Source of the DNA: an uncultured Clostridia bacterium
Lineage (GTDB): Bacteria; Bacillota; Clostridia; TANB77; CAG-508
Assembly: GCA_904419495.1 (NCBI GenBank)
Contig: CAJFRV010000017.1
Span: forward strand, 1 to 47,494
Direction of reading: 5' to 3'
Length of the DNA stretch: 47,494 bases
The translations under genes were made by a program, and so were the position numbers. Positions 25,816 to 35,173 of the stretch are shown piece by piece (the first letter of the stretch is position 1; every line of letters starts with the position of its first letter). A model generated the notes under the pieces. That model saw only the letters and a list, made by a program, of their open reading frames with translations. It was not told the DNA's origin and made no database searches.

Positions 25816-27465
25816 TTAAAATATTTTTCTATACAGTTTCATTTGATTCTTCTTGACATATTGATTGATTGCCAAATTGATACATACAAGTGTTATAAAT
25901 ATAGTTATCATGAAAACTGCTATGTTGTTTATGATAAATGCAATTACTGTTAGCAAAATCACCACTACTACAGCATAAAAGAATTCATACATAACATTGA
26001 CATTTTCCTTCATCATAGCATATTCACTTGTCCATGTAATTTTTGGTTTTTTCAAATCGATTAATATCATCACTTTTTCTTGTACCAAACAAAGTGCCAT
26101 TAATGTAATAAATAGAAAAATACTAAATATCATGTTCATGTTTGATACTAACAAACTATAACATATGGTAACAATACAAGTAATCACAGTATCTGCAATG
26201 AGTGCAGGATATAGTTTATATTTAAATTGTTTGTATAAGCTAATTGGTATGGTTTTCATTAGTTTTGCTTTTCTACCTTCTCTTGAAACGGCAATAATCG
26301 ATGTAAAGTTCATGATATACAATACTTGTGCAATACTAATAGCAATTGCTATTCCTATTGGACTAAATATATTTTCTTGCATATTGGTTAAAAAGTCAAT
26401 TCCTACACTTCTAACAAATGAAATTAAAGCAATGGCAGGAAGCCCAATAAATAAAATAGGATATACCATTGGCAATATGATACATTGTAAACAAAAGATA
26501 GGTGTTCTCATAATTTGTTTTAATTCTTTACTTAGAAAAGCTCTTTTAGGACTTTTGGGTTTACATTCACTTAGCTTTAATTCTGTATTTTTCTTTGTTT
26601 TCATATTGTTTGTATTAACAACTGTTCCAATAGCTCCTTTTAGATATATTTTGGATATTATCCATGTACCTAAATAATAGCTTGCGAAACTTTCTATAAT
26701 AAACAAAAGAATATTCGCCATTCCTGTCATGGTTTCATAATTTATCAAACTATTCATAATTGGTTTTAAAATAACAAAATACTCTGATATCAGTTCAATT
26801 AATCCATTGACTTCTAACATTTTTTCTGTAAATCGTTCTAATGAAATACCTTCTCCTGTTGAAAATAGACTTGTGATAATGGCAAGTACAACAAACCCAA
26901 TGAAAATAGATATATATTGAACTTGTGTCTTATTTTTTATGACATTGGTAAATCTCATAATCACAGCTGTTATAAGAGACGTCAATACAATTGGTATCAT
27001 TGGTAATAATAGTAATATAATAGTCATATATACATAAAATATGATACCTGCTTTTACTAAATATCCATATACCAATATAGGCGAAAGTAATAGCATTAAT
27101 TCCATAACATATTCAGAAACAATCATATTATTAATCTTTGCTTTTACTAATTCTATTGGTTTTATTGGCATTCTTAAAAAGATTTTTAAATCTTTTGCAA
27201 AATATAAATTGTTTAAACTTTCAAATATACTTTTTGAAAACAAAAATATAAACATAATTAATAATACAATATTAACAAATACTGGTGCCTGATTGACTTT
27301 TATCAATTCTGTTGTTAAATAATAACTTGCTACTCCCATAATCGTAGAGATGGTTCCAAATATAATTACAAATATTAATACTGTTAAGGCTTTGTTCACA
27401 ATACTTTTATTTTCATTATCTCTTCTATGTGCATTTTTAAAAATGACTTCATTTAATCTATTCAT
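25816..27465 (-). CDS. ABC transporter permease, large 12-helix type
   Basis: 549 aa from the ATG at 27465 (MNRLNEVIFKNAHRR), GAAGGGA upstream. About twelve hydrophobic helices in two halves, separated by a basic cytoplasmic stretch (TKKNTELKLSECKPKSPKRAFLSKELKQIMRT). This resembles the large ABC-2-type permeases found beside one ATPase in Firmicutes. A central motif, AVSREGRKAKLMKTIPISLYKQFKYK, is the coupling loop of these proteins. It pairs with the ATPase directly upstream to form an exporter of unknown substrate. Confidence 0.85.
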   Translation of the reverse strand: MNRLNEVIFKNAHRRDNENKSIVNKALTVLIFVIIFGTISTIMGVASYYLTTELIKVNQAPVFVNIVLLIMFIFLFSKSIFESLNNLYFAKDLKIFLRMPIKPIELVKAKINNMIVSEYVMELMLLLSPILVYGYLVKAGIIFYVYMTIILLLLPMIPIVLTSLITAVIMRFTNVIKNKTQVQYISIFIGFVVLAIITSLFSTGEGISLERFTEKMLEVNGLIELISEYFVILKPIMNSLINYETMTGMANILLFIIESFASYYLGTWIISKIYLKGAIGTVVNTNNMKTKKNTELKLSECKPKSPKRAFLSKELKQIMRTPIFCLQCIILPMVYPILFIGLPAIALISFVRSVGIDFLTNMQENIFSPIGIAIAISIAQVLYIMNFTSIIAVSREGRKAKLMKTIPISLYKQFKYKLYPALIADTVITCIVTICYSLLVSNMNMIFSIFLFITLMALCLVQEKVMILIDLKKPKITWTSEYAMMKENVNVMYEFFYAVVVVILLTVIAFIINNIAVFMITIFITLVCINLAINQYVKKNQMKLYRKIF

Positions 27466-27511
27466 TTTTACTTCTGTTCCCTTCAAAAATACAAGTTTTG
27501 TTAGAAAATCA

Positions 27512-28234
27512 TTATTCCTCTATTATCTTTAAAAATAAATCTTCTAATGAACTATTGGATTTCCATTTTTCTCTTAATTCTTCACATGTTCCCACAAATT
27601 TGATTGTTCCTTTGTCAATTACTGCAATTTTATCACATATCTTTTCAGCCACTTCTAGCACATGTGTTGAGAAGAATACGGTATTTCCTTTCTTACTATG
27701 TTCTTTCATTAATTCTTTTAATTGAAAAGATGCCTTAGGATCCAATCCTGTCATTGGTTCATCTAAAATCCAATTTTTAGGATTGTGTAATAAAACACCT
27801 ATAATAATGATTTTTTGTTTCATTCCATGTGAATAACTTTGAACTCTTTCTTTGAGAGAATCATAAATACCAAATCTCTTTGCTAATTTTGTTATTTTTT
27901 CAAATCTTGTCTTTTGGTCTACTTCATATACATCTGCTACAAAATTTAGGTATTCTATTCCTGTTAATTTTTCAAATGCATCTGGTGAATCTGGTACAAA
28001 TCCAAATTGTTTCTTTGCTTCAATTGGATTTTTTTCTATATTAATCCCATCAATTAAGATTTCTCCTTCATCTATATCTAAAATTCCTGTAAGCATTTCC
28101 ATAGTGGTTGTTTTTCCTGCTCCATTTGGTCCAATAAATCCAAATATCTGTCCATCTTCAATGGTTAAATTCATGTTTTTAATTACATTTTTATGTTTGA
28201 CATATGCTTTACTAACATTTTTGATTTTTATCAT
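27512..28234 (-). CDS. ABC transporter ATP-binding protein
   Basis: 240 aa with Walker A GPNGAGKTT, signature YSHGMKQK (the variant of LSGGQ common in ABC-2 exporters), Walker B WILDEPMTGLDP, and the switch His in VFFSTHVLEVAE. It drives the permease gene that starts 46 nt downstream. The two-gene exporter lacks an accessory regulator nearby, so its substrate cannot be inferred. It begins MIKIKNVSKAYVKHKN behind a GAAGGAAGAA site. Confidence 0.92.
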   Translation of the reverse strand: MIKIKNVSKAYVKHKNVIKNMNLTIEDGQIFGFIGPNGAGKTTTMEMLTGILDIDEGEILIDGINIEKNPIEAKKQFGFVPDSPDAFEKLTGIEYLNFVADVYEVDQKTRFEKITKLAKRFGIYDSLKERVQSYSHGMKQKIIIIGVLLHNPKNWILDEPMTGLDPKASFQLKELMKEHSKKGNTVFFSTHVLEVAEKICDKIAVIDKGTIKFVGTCEELREKWKSNSSLEDLFLKIIEE

Positions 28235-28330
28235 AATTTTTCTTCCTTCTATCTTTTTTCTAATTTTATCATTATTTATATTTTTTGCAATTCTTACAAG
28301 TTGTTGAATTTATTATATTATTTAATAAAT

Positions 28331-28897
28331 TTATTTCATCATTTCACTTAATTTTATATATACTTGGTTAGTTAATACACAATCATTTAATGCTCTATGT
28401 TCATTTCTTTGAGTTAGATGAAAATAGGTAATTAAATCATCTAATTTATGATGTCGTAAATTTGGAAGCACTTTTCTTGCTATTCTTAAAGTATCCACAT
28501 AATCATTTGATAAATATGTATCTAAATGTTCTTCCATATTATCATAAAGAAAATTAATATCAAAATTAACATTATGTCCAACAATGATGTCCTTTCCTGA
28601 AAATGTTTTGAAGTTTTGTAAAACATCCTCTAATTCTTTTCCTTCCTTCAACATCATTTCATTGGTAATCCCTGTTAAGTTTGTTGTAAAATATCCCAGT
28701 TCCTCATTTGTTTTGATAAGTTCAGAAAAATGATCTACCTCTTCTTTATTTCTAACTTTAATGGCACTAATTTCAAGAATCTCTCCATGAAAAGAATCCA
28801 AGCTGGTTGTTTCTATATCTACTACTGTATAATCTCCTACATCTTCGACTAAACTATGTCCTTTGTATATTCTACAATTTTTGTTAAGATTTCTCAT
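28331..28897 (-). CDS. DEDDh 3'-5' exonuclease (DnaQ/PolC-exonuclease family)
   Basis: 188 aa. The four catalytic acids and the His are in place: VVDIETTSLDSFHGEILEIS, GHNVNFDINFLYDN, VDTLRIARKVLPNLRHHKLDDL, and NEHRALNDCVL. It has no polymerase part and no helicase, so it is a free-standing exonuclease acting in proofreading, repair or RNA trimming. Ribosome binding site AGAGGAGTAGATGT. It begins 4 nt after the esterase stop and is co-transcribed with it. Confidence 0.9.
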   Translation of the reverse strand: MRNLNKNCRIYKGHSLVEDVGDYTVVDIETTSLDSFHGEILEISAIKVRNKEEVDHFSELIKTNEELGYFTTNLTGITNEMMLKEGKELEDVLQNFKTFSGKDIIVGHNVNFDINFLYDNMEEHLDTYLSNDYVDTLRIARKVLPNLRHHKLDDLITYFHLTQRNEHRALNDCVLTNQVYIKLSEMMK

Positions 28898-28901
28898 ACA
28901 T

Positions 28902-29612
28902 CTACTCCTCTTCTAATATCCATTTTATCCCTTTTGCCATCCTCAAATCTGCTTCATGGAAATGATTTCCTTCATTTTCTTCGTAAATCGTTTTTATTCC
29001 TTGAGAACGATATATGTTTTCTATTGCTTTTGTATGTTCTTCAACTGTTGCCAAGACTTGATTTCTAACTTTACTTTCTTTATTTCCTAGTGAAAAATAC
29101 ATGGTTTGAATTTCAGATTTCATTTTATTTTCCTTAATAAATTCTACAAAATTTGGAAACCAAAAAGAACCTGAAGCAGATGCAACTTTAGTAAATATAT
29201 CTGTTTTATATGTCGCATATACAGCAAATAAACCACCTAATGAATAGCCTGCAATGGCATAATATGCTATGCTTTTTTCTAAATCTTGTTCAATATAATT
29301 TTTTACTTGTGGTAAAATTTCTTCCATAAATTCTTCTATATATTCATTTGCTGTTCCTAAACAATCTTCATCATGTTGATTCAATTTTGGAGCAAACCAT
29401 GGTGTCATCTCATTATTCCAATCCAAATTGGATATGGAAACTAATATAAAATTAGGACAATGCAATTTTTCACATTTTTCAAAAACGCCTCTTCCTTCCT
29501 CTTCATTATAGGTATGTAATATAACAACTGGTAATTCCTTTATATCTGTTTTGGGACATTGTATATTTACATGTTTATTATTAATTTTATCTTCTATATT
29601 CAATGCTAACAC
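28902..29612 (-). CDS. Alpha/beta-hydrolase, esterase D/putative-esterase family
   Basis: 236 aa from a GTG at 29612, or 233 aa from a TTG at 29603, which is better spaced from AAGGAA. The nucleophile elbow is IAGYSLGGLFAVYATY (GxSxG), and NEGNHFHEADLRMAKG near the end supplies the catalytic His. The pattern is that of the PF00756-type esterases, which include ferric-siderophore esterases and S-formylglutathione hydrolase. There is no signal peptide, so it works in the cytoplasm; the substrate is unknown. Confidence 0.82.
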   Translation of the reverse strand: MLALNIEDKINNKHVNIQCPKTDIKELPVVILHTYNEEEGRGVFEKCEKLHCPNFILVSISNLDWNNEMTPWFAPKLNQHDEDCLGTANEYIEEFMEEILPQVKNYIEQDLEKSIAYYAIAGYSLGGLFAVYATYKTDIFTKVASASGSFWFPNFVEFIKENKMKSEIQTMYFSLGNKESKVRNQVLATVEEHTKAIENIYRSQGIKTIYEENEGNHFHEADLRMAKGIKWILEEE

Positions 29613-29656
29613 TTCCTTAAAAACGATAACTCACATCATTATATTACCACAAATGA

Positions 29657-29680
29657 GAGCAACTCTCAATAGAGTTACTC
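29657..29680 (-). terminator. Hairpin after the RhuM-Fic gene
   Basis: GAGCAACTCT CAAT AGAGTTACTC forms a 10-bp stem with one wobble pair about 30 nt past the stop at 29711. The following U-tract is poor. Confidence 0.5.
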
Positions 29681-29710
29681 CCAATAAACATATAATCTAT
29701 TTTATATTCT

Positions 29711-30647
29711 TTAGTCAGTATTCAAAAAATTCATCACTAAATCAATTAATACTTCCTTCTCCTTTGGATTAGATTCAGCTATAAGCAAAGTTAAGGCGGT
29801 TAATGTATTATTATCAATTGTTTGTTTTCCATCTTTATATAAAATCCCGTAAAAGTTTAAAAAATATATAAATAATGTGGCTGCTATTCTTTTATTTCCA
29901 TCAGCAAAGACATGGTTTTTAACTGTTAAATATAAGAAATTTGCTGCTTTTTCTTCTATACTTTTATATATGTCTTGTCCTGCAAAGCTTTGATATATAT
30001 TTCCAATGATAGATTCTAGTCCTTTATCTCTTTCTACCGCAAATAATGTACTTTCTTCATTAAATCTAAGTTTATTTATAACATTAATACAATCACGATA
30101 TTGGATTCTTCTTTCATCTATATTTCCTTTGATTTTCTTAAGTGTTCTATGGTCATAATCAATCTAATGCTTTTGAATAGTCTCCAATAACTTTTAAAAT
30201 TTCTTTTGCATCACTGTTGTCTAATCTTTCTTCCATACGATTCGCTATATCAATTAATTTTATTGTTTTTTCTAGATATTCTAATCTTTTTTGATTTACG
30301 GCATATCCTTTTAACATGTAGTCTTTTAAAATTTTTGTTGCCCATTTTCTGAAAATCACACCATTTTTAGATTTTACCCTATACCCCACGGATATAATTA
30401 CATCTAAATTATATATTTTTGATTTTCTTCCTCCTGTACTTTTGTCGGAAATTCCGACAGAAGTTCTTTCTTCAAGTTCACCTTCTTTAAAAATATTACT
30501 AATATGTTCACTGATTGTTGCGTGTTTTACATCAAATAATTCCTCCATTTGTGCTTGTGTAAGCCACACTGTTTCATCTTTTAAGTTTACTTCTAATTTT
30601 ACTCCTTGGTTTTCGAATAAAATGATCTCATTTTTCTTTTCTTCCAT
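29711..30647 (-). pseudogene. RhuM/KilA-N-like plus Fic/Doc fusion protein, frameshifted at the domain junction
   Basis: The N-terminal 162 aa (ATG 30647, AAAGGATGTGGTTTT) are a RhuM-family domain: TVWLTQAQMEELFDVKHATISEHISNIF and VIISVGYRVKSKNGVIFRKWATKILKDYMLKGY. That frame stops at 30159 after GDYSKALD. The neighbouring frame, missed by the track, continues YDHRTLKKIKGNIDERRIQYRD through LTVKNHVFADGNKRIAATLF, an intact HxFxDGNKR Fic motif, and ends at 29711. Full RhuM proteins normally read through here, so about 8 nt or a single frame change separates the halves. Fic domains AMPylate or phosphorylate targets, and Doc-like ones act as toxins. As read the product is split; the Fic half lacks a clear start. 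Confidence 0.8.
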
Positions 30648-30753
30648 AAAACCACATCCTTTATAAAATTCAGTTTATCCAGATGTTTTTGCTTATAAGT
30701 ACTAGCAAACTGTTCAATCATTTTATTAAAATTTATTTAATTTTATTAATAAG

Positions 30754-31014
30754 TTAAACTTTTCCATATTTTTCAAGTATTTTCTTTGCATAAGAACATT
30801 CTGCAATAAGTTTTTTATTTTCTTTTTTTGCATTCTCTATAATGCATTCTACCAACTTTCTTGCAATTCCTTGTCCTTGATATTCATCATTTACCTCTGT
30901 ATGTGTTATATTCCAATAATCTTCTGTTTCTAGAAAATCACATTCTCCTACTTGGATTGTATTATTATATACAACTGCTCTATTTTTCTCTTTATCAAAT
31001 ATAATTTCAATCAT
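30754..31014 (-). CDS. Small GNAT-type acetyltransferase (YidJ/PF14542-like)
   Basis: 86 aa, one third of a normal GNAT fold. It has EVNDEYQGQGIARKLVECIIENAKKE (acetyl-CoA loop) and AECSYAKKILEKYGK, the pattern of the compact GCN5-related acyltransferase family. I start it at the second Met (31014), six bases from AGAGGAG, rather than the first. The family's substrates are mostly unknown. It lies alone between the RhuM-Fic gene and the large foldback element. Confidence 0.85.
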   Translation of the reverse strand: MIEIIFDKEKNRAVVYNNTIQVGECDFLETEDYWNITHTEVNDEYQGQGIARKLVECIIENAKKENKKLIAECSYAKKILEKYGKV

Positions 31015-31127
31015 CATATTCTCCTCTACTTTCTTTTAAGTCTTATGTTTATAAATTTTATTATTTTTTATTCATAATACCATAAAAAAAAGAATTCTGA
31101 AAGATAATATAGTTTTTGTTCAGACTG

Positions 31128-31328
31128 GATTGTCATTAAGCAAGCATATATATTATTTTTTATTAATTGACGAATGTGACGTGGAGTAGATGTACAAATT
31201 CTTAATTTTAAACAAATGAGGAAGCGAGATATCGAGAGGCTCGTTTGTTTAAAATTTAGAATTTGTAATCTATGGAGCTAGCCGAGGAAATAATAAAAAA
31301 TAATATATATGCTTGCTTAATGATAATC
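31128..31328. repeat. Nested foldback element A, about 200 bp
   Basis: Outer arms 31134-31165 and 31291-31322 are a perfect 32-bp inverted repeat (begins CATTAAGCAAGCATATATAT), extended outward by a wobble-paired 6 nt. Inside are two unpaired, GC-richer stretches (around GTGACGTGGAGTAGATG and GGAGCTAGCCGAGG), then a second 28-bp inverted repeat (31193-31220 / 31240-31267) and a 19-nt loop GAAGCGAGATATCGAGAGG. No ORF. It could be a MITE-like element or a large structured RNA; it lies in the gap before the DUF2207 gene. Confidence 0.85.
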
Positions 31329-31444
31329 ATATCTCAATAGAAACGTAATATATTATATTTTTATGACTTTTATATGATTTCATTTACAAAAACTTTAAAT
31401 TTATATATAATCTTCATATAAAATAATTTTTTTGGGGGATGCAA

Positions 31445-33622
31445 ATGAAATATTTAAAATACTTTTTTAGAAAGATTAAAAAAATGGTAAAAGGCATTAT
31501 TGTAAATGCAAAACCTTTTCTATTTATTATACTAATTCTCTTTTTATCTATAGCATCTGAAGGCTATACATGGGAAGATTTTGGTCTTGATGGATTTAGC
31601 TTAAATCCCAATGATTACTGCAATTTAACAGATATTGACTACACCGCAGTTTTACATGATGATCCAAATGGAAATGCCAGTGTTGAAATTACAGAATATT
31701 TAACATTTGATGTGCATGCAGGCTCAAAATCTAATACCTATAAAGAATTATGGAGAGAACTTCCCGAAGAATATGTTGATGGATTAAAGGTAACTTATGA
31801 TGTCAAATCAGTTACACAAATTCTGGACAATGGTCAAGAAATACCTTATTCAGAAACTTCTAAAATGTATTGGGAAGATTCCGACTATACCCAAAGTTCA
31901 ACTATGCGTTGGCATCATAGTGATAGCTCAGGAAGTTATCCAGATAATGATGAGTCTTTGCTAATATACATTCCTTGGACATATCGAGAAAAAATGACTT
32001 TTAAAATTGTATATTCTATGAACAATGCAGCTTTAAAATATAATGATTGTTCTGAATTATATTTAGCTATGTATTCTGGAAATACGATTACAAAACTAAA
32101 TTCTTATAAAGCTCAAATTCTCATACCAGATGAAATAATGCCATCCACTTACTATGCATATACATTTGGAACGGCTAATAATCGATTGCCGCTTATCGAA
32201 TCAGATTATATAAATGATGGCTATCATACATTTTCAATTAATTTGGATAAGTCTGATTTAAAATTCAATTATCACAATCGTTATATAGAATTTTGTTTAT
32301 TGGCATATGGTGATGATAAACATATTTTTACAAAATATGCACCTAATAATAGATATTCAAATGAAAATGTTTTAGAGGAATGTATTGCAGAAAATGAATA
32401 TTATGAAACGCAAAATAGAAAATTTGATACATATAAAACACTATTATTGATAGCATCTATATTTGGTACGATTTTAATAGTGTATACTACAAAAAATAAG
32501 TATATGAAAACTAAGGAAAAATACAACTTATATACCCCAGAGGTAGACTATGATTATTTTAGAGAAATACCAAGTGACTTAGACCCTATTTTTGCTTCTG
32601 AGTTAGTATTTATGAAAGATCCTTTTGATGAAAATAAAGAAAAACAAGAAGAATATGCAGCAATTTTACTTAGTTTAGTAAGAAAGAAATATGTTAACAT
32701 TACGAAATTAGATAATAATCTTGACTGGGATAGTTCAAATACAGTCATTTCTATAGAACCTACTCGCACCAATTACGCAACACCAGCTTTTACGGATTCT
32801 CCAGATTATTCACCAGAACCTATTTATACAACAATAAATGAAAATACTGGTGATGTTTTAGAGCCACTTACTACTTCTGAAAGACTTTATTTAGAATTAT
32901 TGGAAAGACATTCTAGAACTTATCATAATTCAATTACAATTAATCAATTACAAAAATGTATTGATAATGATTATGTATATACAAATGCATTTGTGAAAGA
33001 TATAGAAAAGAAACCTATTTTAGAAAGTGGTGTCATGCAAGGATATTTCCAAAGTGCAGATTATGATGCACCTAAAAAAGAGCTCAATAAAAGTGCTAAG
33101 TCAAGCCTAATTTTAGGATTAATTTTATTAATTGTTATAAATCTAATTTCCTACTTTACACCTATGGCATTAGCCTTCGGGGCATATACGATTTTTGGAA
33201 TCGCTTGTTTGTGGAAATATTTTTATCTAACTTCAAAAGCAAGTAATTTAGTTTTATTTACACAATATGGAGCTAATGAACAAGCTAAATGGTATGGTTT
33301 ATACAATTTCTTAAATAGTGATACTTTGATGAATGAAAAAGAAGTTCATGAATTACCTTTATGGGAAAAATATTTGATTTACGCAACTGCTTTTGGTATT
33401 TCTGAAAAAGTGATAAAAGCGATAAAGATACATGCAGTAGAATTAAATATTGATAGCAGTCCTATATTAAACCATCATTTTTATATTCACTCAAGTAGCT
33501 TTCATAGGACCTCTAGAGCCTTTGGTCGCTCTATTCATACCTCCTCAAGAGGCGGTGGATTTGGTGGACATGGTTATGGTGGAGGCGGCCGTGGAGGCGG
33601 CGGTGGTGGCGGAGGCCATTAA
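31445..33622 (+). CDS. DUF2207 family membrane protein with Gly-rich C-terminus
   Basis: 725 aa from the ATG at 31445 (GGGGG six bases upstream). There is an N-terminal signal or anchor (PFLFIILILFLSIASEG), an extracellular DUF2207 domain (DYTAVLHDDPNGNASVEITEYLTF; YKELWRELPEEY; IYIPWTYREKMTFKIVYSM), a membrane helix (TLLLIASIFGTILIVY), a cytoplasmic region (FASELVFMKDPFDENKEKQEEYAAILL), two more helices, and a terminal RGGGFGGHGYGGGGRGGGGG tail ending in His. This tail is typical of the family in Firmicutes. Function unknown; membrane location is clear. Confidence 0.92.
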   Translation: MKYLKYFFRKIKKMVKGIIVNAKPFLFIILILFLSIASEGYTWEDFGLDGFSLNPNDYCNLTDIDYTAVLHDDPNGNASVEITEYLTFDVHAGSKSNTYKELWRELPEEYVDGLKVTYDVKSVTQILDNGQEIPYSETSKMYWEDSDYTQSSTMRWHHSDSSGSYPDNDESLLIYIPWTYREKMTFKIVYSMNNAALKYNDCSELYLAMYSGNTITKLNSYKAQILIPDEIMPSTYYAYTFGTANNRLPLIESDYINDGYHTFSINLDKSDLKFNYHNRYIEFCLLAYGDDKHIFTKYAPNNRYSNENVLEECIAENEYYETQNRKFDTYKTLLLIASIFGTILIVYTTKNKYMKTKEKYNLYTPEVDYDYFREIPSDLDPIFASELVFMKDPFDENKEKQEEYAAILLSLVRKKYVNITKLDNNLDWDSSNTVISIEPTRTNYATPAFTDSPDYSPEPIYTTINENTGDVLEPLTTSERLYLELLERHSRTYHNSITINQLQKCIDNDYVYTNAFVKDIEKKPILESGVMQGYFQSADYDAPKKELNKSAKSSLILGLILLIVINLISYFTPMALAFGAYTIFGIACLWKYFYLTSKASNLVLFTQYGANEQAKWYGLYNFLNSDTLMNEKEVHELPLWEKYLIYATAFGISEKVIKAIKIHAVELNIDSSPILNHHFYIHSSSFHRTSRAFGRSIHTSSRGGGFGGHGYGGGGRGGGGGGGGH

Positions 33623-33650
33623 TACTACCTAAAAGATATCCTATAAAAGA

Positions 33651-33680
33651 AAAGAAAGAGTGTTAAAATACTCTTTCTTT
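33651..33680. terminator. Bidirectional terminator between DUF2207 and the polyamine operon
   Basis: AAAGAAAGAGT / ACTCTTTCTTT form an 11-bp stem with loop GTTAAAAT, followed by TTTTATTT; it lies between convergent genes. Confidence 0.88.
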
Positions 33681-33705
33681 TTATTTAAAATTTAAATTCT
33701 TGCTA

Positions 33706-35169
33706 CTATTGATTCTTCAATATGTCTTTTAATTGTAAACAATTTAATTGAATATCAAGACTATGTTCTATTTTTTCTCTAGGAATGGTTTTGTAAATTG
33801 TTTTTGAAATATATTTTTCTGCAAAATGAATGATTTCTCTATATTCCTTAATGTCATCAGGAAAATATATTCCTCCTTTATCTTTATTTTTTATCATCCA
33901 GCAAACAGCTGCTAACGCTGACATGGCAACAGGTGTTATTGTTGGTGTTTGCCAGAAGGATGATTTTTTGTCCTTATATAAAAAATGTTTCTTAATTCTA
34001 TTTCCTACCCATACTGGCTCAAATTTATCTCCTAATAATAGTATTCCTACATATTCTGTGCCTCGTTTTATATTTTCTTTGTAAGGAATTTCTGCTCTTT
34101 TAGGGTATTTAAATCCTCGTATAATTGAAATATCATCATCTTGTGGCTTATGGATATCTGGATGAAGATAATCATTTACTTTCGCTTTTTTCAAGTATTT
34201 TACTGCAAATTCACAAGGAGAGTATAAAAATATAACTGTTGGTCTATATACGACCTCCTCCCCTTTTTTTACTTCAAGAGATTTTGCTATCGTTATTGTC
34301 TCTTCGTGAGGAACTAAAAATCCTTCAAATTCTCCTTTTGGATAATATGTTTTTCCTACTTTATCAATTGCTATATCTTTAAATTCTAAAAAACCATTTT
34401 TTAAATCTAGCTTTTTACATTCTTTTTCATAATCGATTTTCTCACTCGTACCAATATTAGCAGTTGCTTCACTTAACATTTCGAAGAAAAATGAATCCAC
34501 TGACCATGTACTATATAGTTTGTTTTCATCAAATTTTTCTTTGATTTCTTGATAATCATTATCATTTACGTGAACTTCTTTTAAATCAAGAGCCTTCGCA
34601 AGTTCATTGAATTTATTTTCCTTTAAAAGTTTATGATATTCTTCATTATTCTTAAATTGCTTTTTTACAATGTATTCTAGCCCTGCTTTTACAAAATGAG
34701 AAACCAACCCAGGATTATTTCCATGTTGCAACACGATAGGATATTTATTCACATTGCTTTTTTGCTTTAATTGATTTCGTGATTCATTTTTTTTCAAGTT
34801 TTCTTCAAAAATATTATACCAATTATCGCTCCAATCTGTCTCTCCTGTGTTTAGATACATGATATTTTTATTTGCACACCATTCTATGAAATCTTTTGTA
34901 CCAACACTATCAGCAAAATCAATTAATAAATCGCCCTCTTCTAAATATTTTGAAAATATGCTTTTGAAATTTTCTCTATTAATATCCGCTACAAGGAAGT
35001 TCCCCATCTTCCCTCCAAGTTCGAGAAAAAAAGTATATTCAAGCTTATCCCTAGATATTACGAAATATTTGTCTTTATCATATTTTATTTCTTTAGAAAT
35101 TTTCTCGAAAAAACTTTTTCCTACTGCACCAAAGCCAAATTGTACTATTTTATTTTTAAATTCAATCAT
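33706..35169 (-). CDS. Homospermidine synthase-like NAD-dependent enzyme
   Basis: 487 aa. There is a Rossmann nucleotide site at the N-terminus (VQFGFGAVGKSFFEKI) and saccharopine-dehydrogenase-like architecture with LLIDFADSVGTKDFIEWC, YLNTGETDWSDNWYNIF, PIVLQHGNNPGLVSHFVKAG (the motif I rely on most), and TWSVDSFFFEMLSEATANIGTSE. This is the bacterial homospermidine synthase plan, which joins aminobutyl groups from putrescine/spermidine; length also fits. It starts 4 nt after the 220-aa gene. Saccharopine or carboxynorspermidine dehydrogenases are shorter and start differently. Its pairing with an ATP-grasp polyamine ligase suggests a polyamine conjugate. Confidence 0.86.
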   Translation of the reverse strand: MIEFKNKIVQFGFGAVGKSFFEKISKEIKYDKDKYFVISRDKLEYTFFLELGGKMGNFLVADINRENFKSIFSKYLEEGDLLIDFADSVGTKDFIEWCANKNIMYLNTGETDWSDNWYNIFEENLKKNESRNQLKQKSNVNKYPIVLQHGNNPGLVSHFVKAGLEYIVKKQFKNNEEYHKLLKENKFNELAKALDLKEVHVNDNDYQEIKEKFDENKLYSTWSVDSFFFEMLSEATANIGTSEKIDYEKECKKLDLKNGFLEFKDIAIDKVGKTYYPKGEFEGFLVPHEETITIAKSLEVKKGEEVVYRPTVIFLYSPCEFAVKYLKKAKVNDYLHPDIHKPQDDDISIIRGFKYPKRAEIPYKENIKRGTEYVGILLLGDKFEPVWVGNRIKKHFLYKDKKSSFWQTPTITPVAMSALAAVCWMIKNKDKGGIYFPDDIKEYREIIHFAEKYISKTIYKTIPREKIEHSLDIQLNCLQLKDILKNQ

Positions 35170-35173
35170 TGTT

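Noticed and set aside
26165-26677. 170-aa plus-strand ORF inside the ABC permease
   Set aside because: Antisense to clear permease helices; no ribosome binding site.
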